A program made the translations under genes and the position numbers. The notes under the pieces are model-generated. The model had not been told where the DNA came from and did no database searches. It was given only the letters and a program-made list of their open reading frames with translations. This document shows, piece after piece, positions 16,668-18,332 of a stretch of 18,332 nt of DNA. Source of the stretch: Bacillota bacterium (GTDB lineage: Bacteria; Bacillota; Clostridia; Acetivibrionales; DSM-1351); assembly GCA_023412275.1 (NCBI GenBank), contig JAEYNY010000019.1:1-18332 (forward strand), read 5' to 3'. Positions within the stretch are counted from its first letter, which is position 1. Each line of letters begins with the position of its first letter.

Positions 16668-16905
16668 CTACCTTGATTTACGTTTCCTCATTTCTCTTAC
16701 AAGTGTTGACTTGCTTATCTTAGTCATTTTTTCTACCACGTTATATGAATGTTCCTTAAGCAAATCAAGTGACCTGAGTATTGCTCAATCTCAATTTGCG
16801 AATTTTCATATCTTTGTTTTATCTCATTTATTTGAACTTCTATTGAATGTCTTCTTTCAACTGTCCCTTTGTTGATACTCTAGCATAGCCGATAACAATA
16901 GAATC
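16668..16905 (-). pseudogene. Degraded small serine recombinase (resolvase/invertase family)
   Basis: Three pieces in different frames read as one recombinase. First, from 16905: DSIVIGYARVSTKGQLKE, the catalytic N-terminus with the nucleophilic serine in YARVST. Second, after a frame change: HSIEVQINEIKQRYENSQ followed by EQYSG. Third, ending TAG at 16668-16670: SLDLLKEHSYNVVEKMTKI followed by SKSTLVREMRKRKSR, a Hin/resolvase-like helix-turn-helix. Intact relatives have about 190-200 residues; only about 80 codons remain, so the middle of the catalytic domain is deleted. A good ribosome site (GGAGTGA) stands before ATTGTTATCGGC, suggesting the start codon has mutated from ATG to ATT. This was probably the integrase of the element. 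It is inactive now. Confidence 0.82.
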
Positions 16906-17374
16906 ACTCCACTTTTCTATAATTAGTTTTGATTACAGTGTATGTATTGATTAACGTTGCAAATTTATCGGTGTCAATAGTGTTTAGTTATGACTATGGT
17001 TTATAAATAGAAGTACTTCAATGTTGATATAAGTATATTTTAATAATGATTAGAAATGGATCAATGAGGGTTACTATACTAAACTAAAAATCTATAGAAG
17101 CATTGAATATGGTAAAGGATAGTTAACAATTATACCTATACAAAAACCGCTTTGAACAGTAATGATGTAATTATTGATTGTAGAGGTTGAAATGCTCTTC
17201 TCAAAGTCTATCCTATTGTCTGGATGGTTGTACAGTTTGAAATTATTGCCGCTAACTATAGTGTACTTTCTTCTCACTGTAACTACTTAAGATATTGTTT
17301 ATCTTTGGTTCTTTGACAATCCCTTTGTTTCACAATACAACATAATTTCTTGAGAATGGTTGCAACTTAAGCAT
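16906..17374. other. AT-rich stretch inside the element with no supportable gene
   Basis: This gap of about 470 bases lies between the broken recombinase and the spo0A terminator. The only frame of note is a 61-codon minus-strand ORF at 17092-17277, starting with GTG and without a Shine-Dalgarno or family resemblance, which I treat as chance. No tRNA, repeat array or clear promoter is visible. It may hold decayed element genes. Confidence 0.5.
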
Positions 17375-17427
17375 AAAAAAACCTCCTTATTCATTAGGTA
17401 TCTCATACCCAATAAATAAAAAGGTTT
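17375..17427 (-). terminator. Terminator of the present spo0A (element-borne)
   Basis: In the minus-strand RNA, 17405-17427 pairs with 17379-17401 across the loop GAG. The stem is 23 bp without interruption, four of the pairs being G-U, and is followed by a U run (17375-17381). It lies about 60 bases after the spo0A stop and is unrelated in sequence to the terminator at 13592-13638, so the element supplied its own. Confidence 0.88.
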
Positions 17428-17488
17428 ATCGGCTTAAAAATTAATAGTTTGTCGGTATGAAATTCTTGAAGCCCTCTTTTCAAGCCTC

Positions 17489-17616
17489 TTAGCTTACCTT
17501 CAATTCCAATCTCAGCTTATCGGCAATCATAGCAATAAACTCTGAATTAGTAGGTTTCCCCTTACCGATGTTTACTGTATAACCAAACAGTGCATCTATA
17601 GCCTCTACCTGGCCTC
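17489..17616 (-). repeat. Right copy of the 128-bp spo0A 3'-end repeat (functional)
   Basis: This copy is the last 41 codons and stop of the intact spo0A. Partner copy is 13668-13795, same orientation, 5 mismatches, all silent. Identity stops at 17616/17617, inside codon AGA of AWSRGQ. The pair marks the ends of the inserted element. Confidence 0.92.
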
Positions 17617-18332
17617 TGCTCCAAGCAACTTCAATTGCATGGCGTATTGCTCTTTCCACTCTGCTTGGAGTAGTATTATATTCCTTTGCGATACTGGGAT
17701 ATAACAATTTTGTGATGGAATTTATAACGTCTAGGTCTTTAACTACCATCATTATTGCATCTCTCAAATACTGGTATCCCTTAATATGTGCAGGCACACC
17801 TATCTCATGCATAACATTTGTTACTTCAACTTCAAGGCTTCTTGAAGTATTATTAATATGTGCCGGTTTCTTTTCTGTGATAAATGTATCACTTTTGTGT
17901 TGCGATATGGAAGAATTCATTGATGTGGAAGTGCTAGCTGAAGGTAAATATGTGTTATCCTTAAGTTGTCTGATTAGGCTTACAAGAACATCCATGTCAA
18001 ATGGCTTCACTATGTAGTACTCCGCACCTAATGATAAAGCGCGTTGGGTAATCTTATCCTGTCCTACGGCAGATAGAACGATAAATAATGGCTTTTTCTC
18101 AAGATTTGATGAAGCTATTTTTTCCAAAACGCCCAAACCATCTAAGTGAGGCATTATTATGTCCAGAATTGCTATATCAGGAGTATTTTGAAGGATCAAA
18201 TCAACCGCTTCGAATCCATCTCTTGCAAGACCAACAACCTCTATGTCCTCCTGGTTGGATAAGTACTCGCATAAGATGTCTCCAAACTCTCGGTTATCAT
18301 CTGCGATTAGGACTTCTATTTTTTTACTACTC
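17489..18332 (-). CDS. spo0A: Sporulation master regulator Spo0A, C-terminal end replaced by an inserted element
   Basis: Spo0A is the response regulator at the end of the sporulation phosphorelay, and in clostridia it also controls solvent and stationary-phase genes. The receiver domain begins SSKKIEVLIADDNREFG. Numbering from the presumed Met, the acidic pair is D12-D13, the phosphorylation site D58 in AILDIIMPHLDG, S88 takes the usual Thr/Ser place and K110 is in YYIVKPF. A variable Ser/Thr-rich linker leads to the effector domain from about residue 165, with the Spo0A-specific helix SRVERAIRHAIEVAWSRG. The frame is open to the window edge, where G-AGT-AGT follows what is probably ATG; only two bases appear to be missing. 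Total length would be 281, slightly above the usual 265-275 because of the linker. The last 41 codons belong to the element at 13796-17616. Confidence 0.96.
   Translation of the reverse strand, partial: SSKKIEVLIADDNREFGDILCEYLSNQEDIEVVGLARDGFEAVDLILQNTPDIAILDIIMPHLDGLGVLEKIASSNLEKKPLFIVLSAVGQDKITQRALSLGAEYYIVKPFDMDVLVSLIRQLKDNTYLPSASTSTSMNSSISQHKSDTFITEKKPAHINNTSRSLEVEVTNVMHEIGVPAHIKGYQYLRDAIMMVVKDLDVINSITKLLYPSIAKEYNTTPSRVERAIRHAIEVAWSRGQVEAIDALFGYTVNIGKGKPTNSEFIAMIADKLRLELKVS

Larger units (their letters stand above)
13796..17616. mobile_element. Integrative element inserted in the 3' end of spo0A (decayed)
   Basis: The 3,821-bp insert is bounded by the two copies of the spo0A 3' end. It carries, from right to left, a replacement spo0A tail with its own terminator, non-coding AT-rich DNA, a ruined serine recombinase, an 823-codon membrane-protein gene and a 260-base end region. 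Removing 13796-17616 would rejoin spo0A at 17617 exactly to its orphan tail at 13795 and restore an intact gene in frame. Shared sequence at both junctions includes GAGGCCAGG (minus strand), where crossover probably occurred. Integration into a gene's 3' end with regeneration of the end is typical of site-specific elements; use of spo0A as target is unusual. Since the recombinase is broken, the element is probably immobile unless helped in trans. Confidence 0.75.

Noticed and set aside
17092..17277. 61-codon minus-strand ORF inside the element
   Set aside because: GTG start without a ribosome site, no recognisable motif, and located in decayed DNA; a chance frame is more likely.
17330..17391. 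AAGGAGG followed seven bases later by ATG and a 14-codon frame on the minus strand
   Set aside because: The AAGGAGG is the 3' arm and the spacer is the U tract of the spo0A terminator; the frame is too short and the site is explained by the hairpin.
13668..17616. Simple tandem duplication of the spo0A end by replication slippage
   Set aside because: The copies are 3.8 kb apart, differ only at silent sites, have unrelated terminators, and enclose a recombinase relic.

Overview
The window looks like chromosome from a low-GC, endospore-forming member of the Clostridia. The evidence is Spo0A, a SpoVM micro-gene beside rpmB, AT-rich intergenic DNA, strong AGGAGG-type ribosome binding sites and c-di-GMP enzymes with GAF sensors. 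A relative of the cellulolytic Ruminiclostridium group would fit, but that is inference. Almost everything lies on the minus strand.

Positions 1-1141 hold the end of rpmB (L28), a shared terminator, the 23-codon spoVM (minus) and a divergent gene for a membrane-anchored extracytoplasmic protein. Positions 1138-8618 hold five tightly packed minus-strand genes, read in the order HD-GYP phosphodiesterase, glycogen synthase GlgA, endonuclease III, an enlarged FtsA-like ATPase and a GGDEF diguanylate cyclase. Gaps are only 14-33 bases, so this is probably one operon, with c-di-GMP breakdown and synthesis at its two ends. Positions 8724-12710 hold a second unit: OmpR-type response regulator, HAMP histidine kinase and membrane-anchored HtrA protease. 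It has a recognisable promoter and a strong terminator, and resembles an envelope-stress circuit.

Positions 12632-13667 have no large gene but are not empty. They contain a 34-codon hydrophobic micro-ORF with a near-ideal promoter and ribosome binding site. Its predicted mRNA 5' end can pair with its 3' flank over about 20 bp, and its Shine-Dalgarno lies in a local hairpin. This architecture resembles a type I toxin mRNA. An unidentified structured segment follows at 13439-13563.

Positions 13668-17616 are the most striking part. The last 128 bases of spo0A occur twice, at 13668-13795 and 17489-17616. They differ at five positions, all synonymous, and each copy is followed by its own terminator. 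The 3.8 kb between the copies carries an 823-residue membrane protein of unknown function, a wrecked serine recombinase and AT-rich non-coding DNA. The simplest reading is an integrative element that entered the 3' end of spo0A, supplied a replacement C-terminus for the sporulation master regulator, then lost its recombinase and became fixed. spo0A itself runs off the right edge, lacking apparently only two bases of its start codon.
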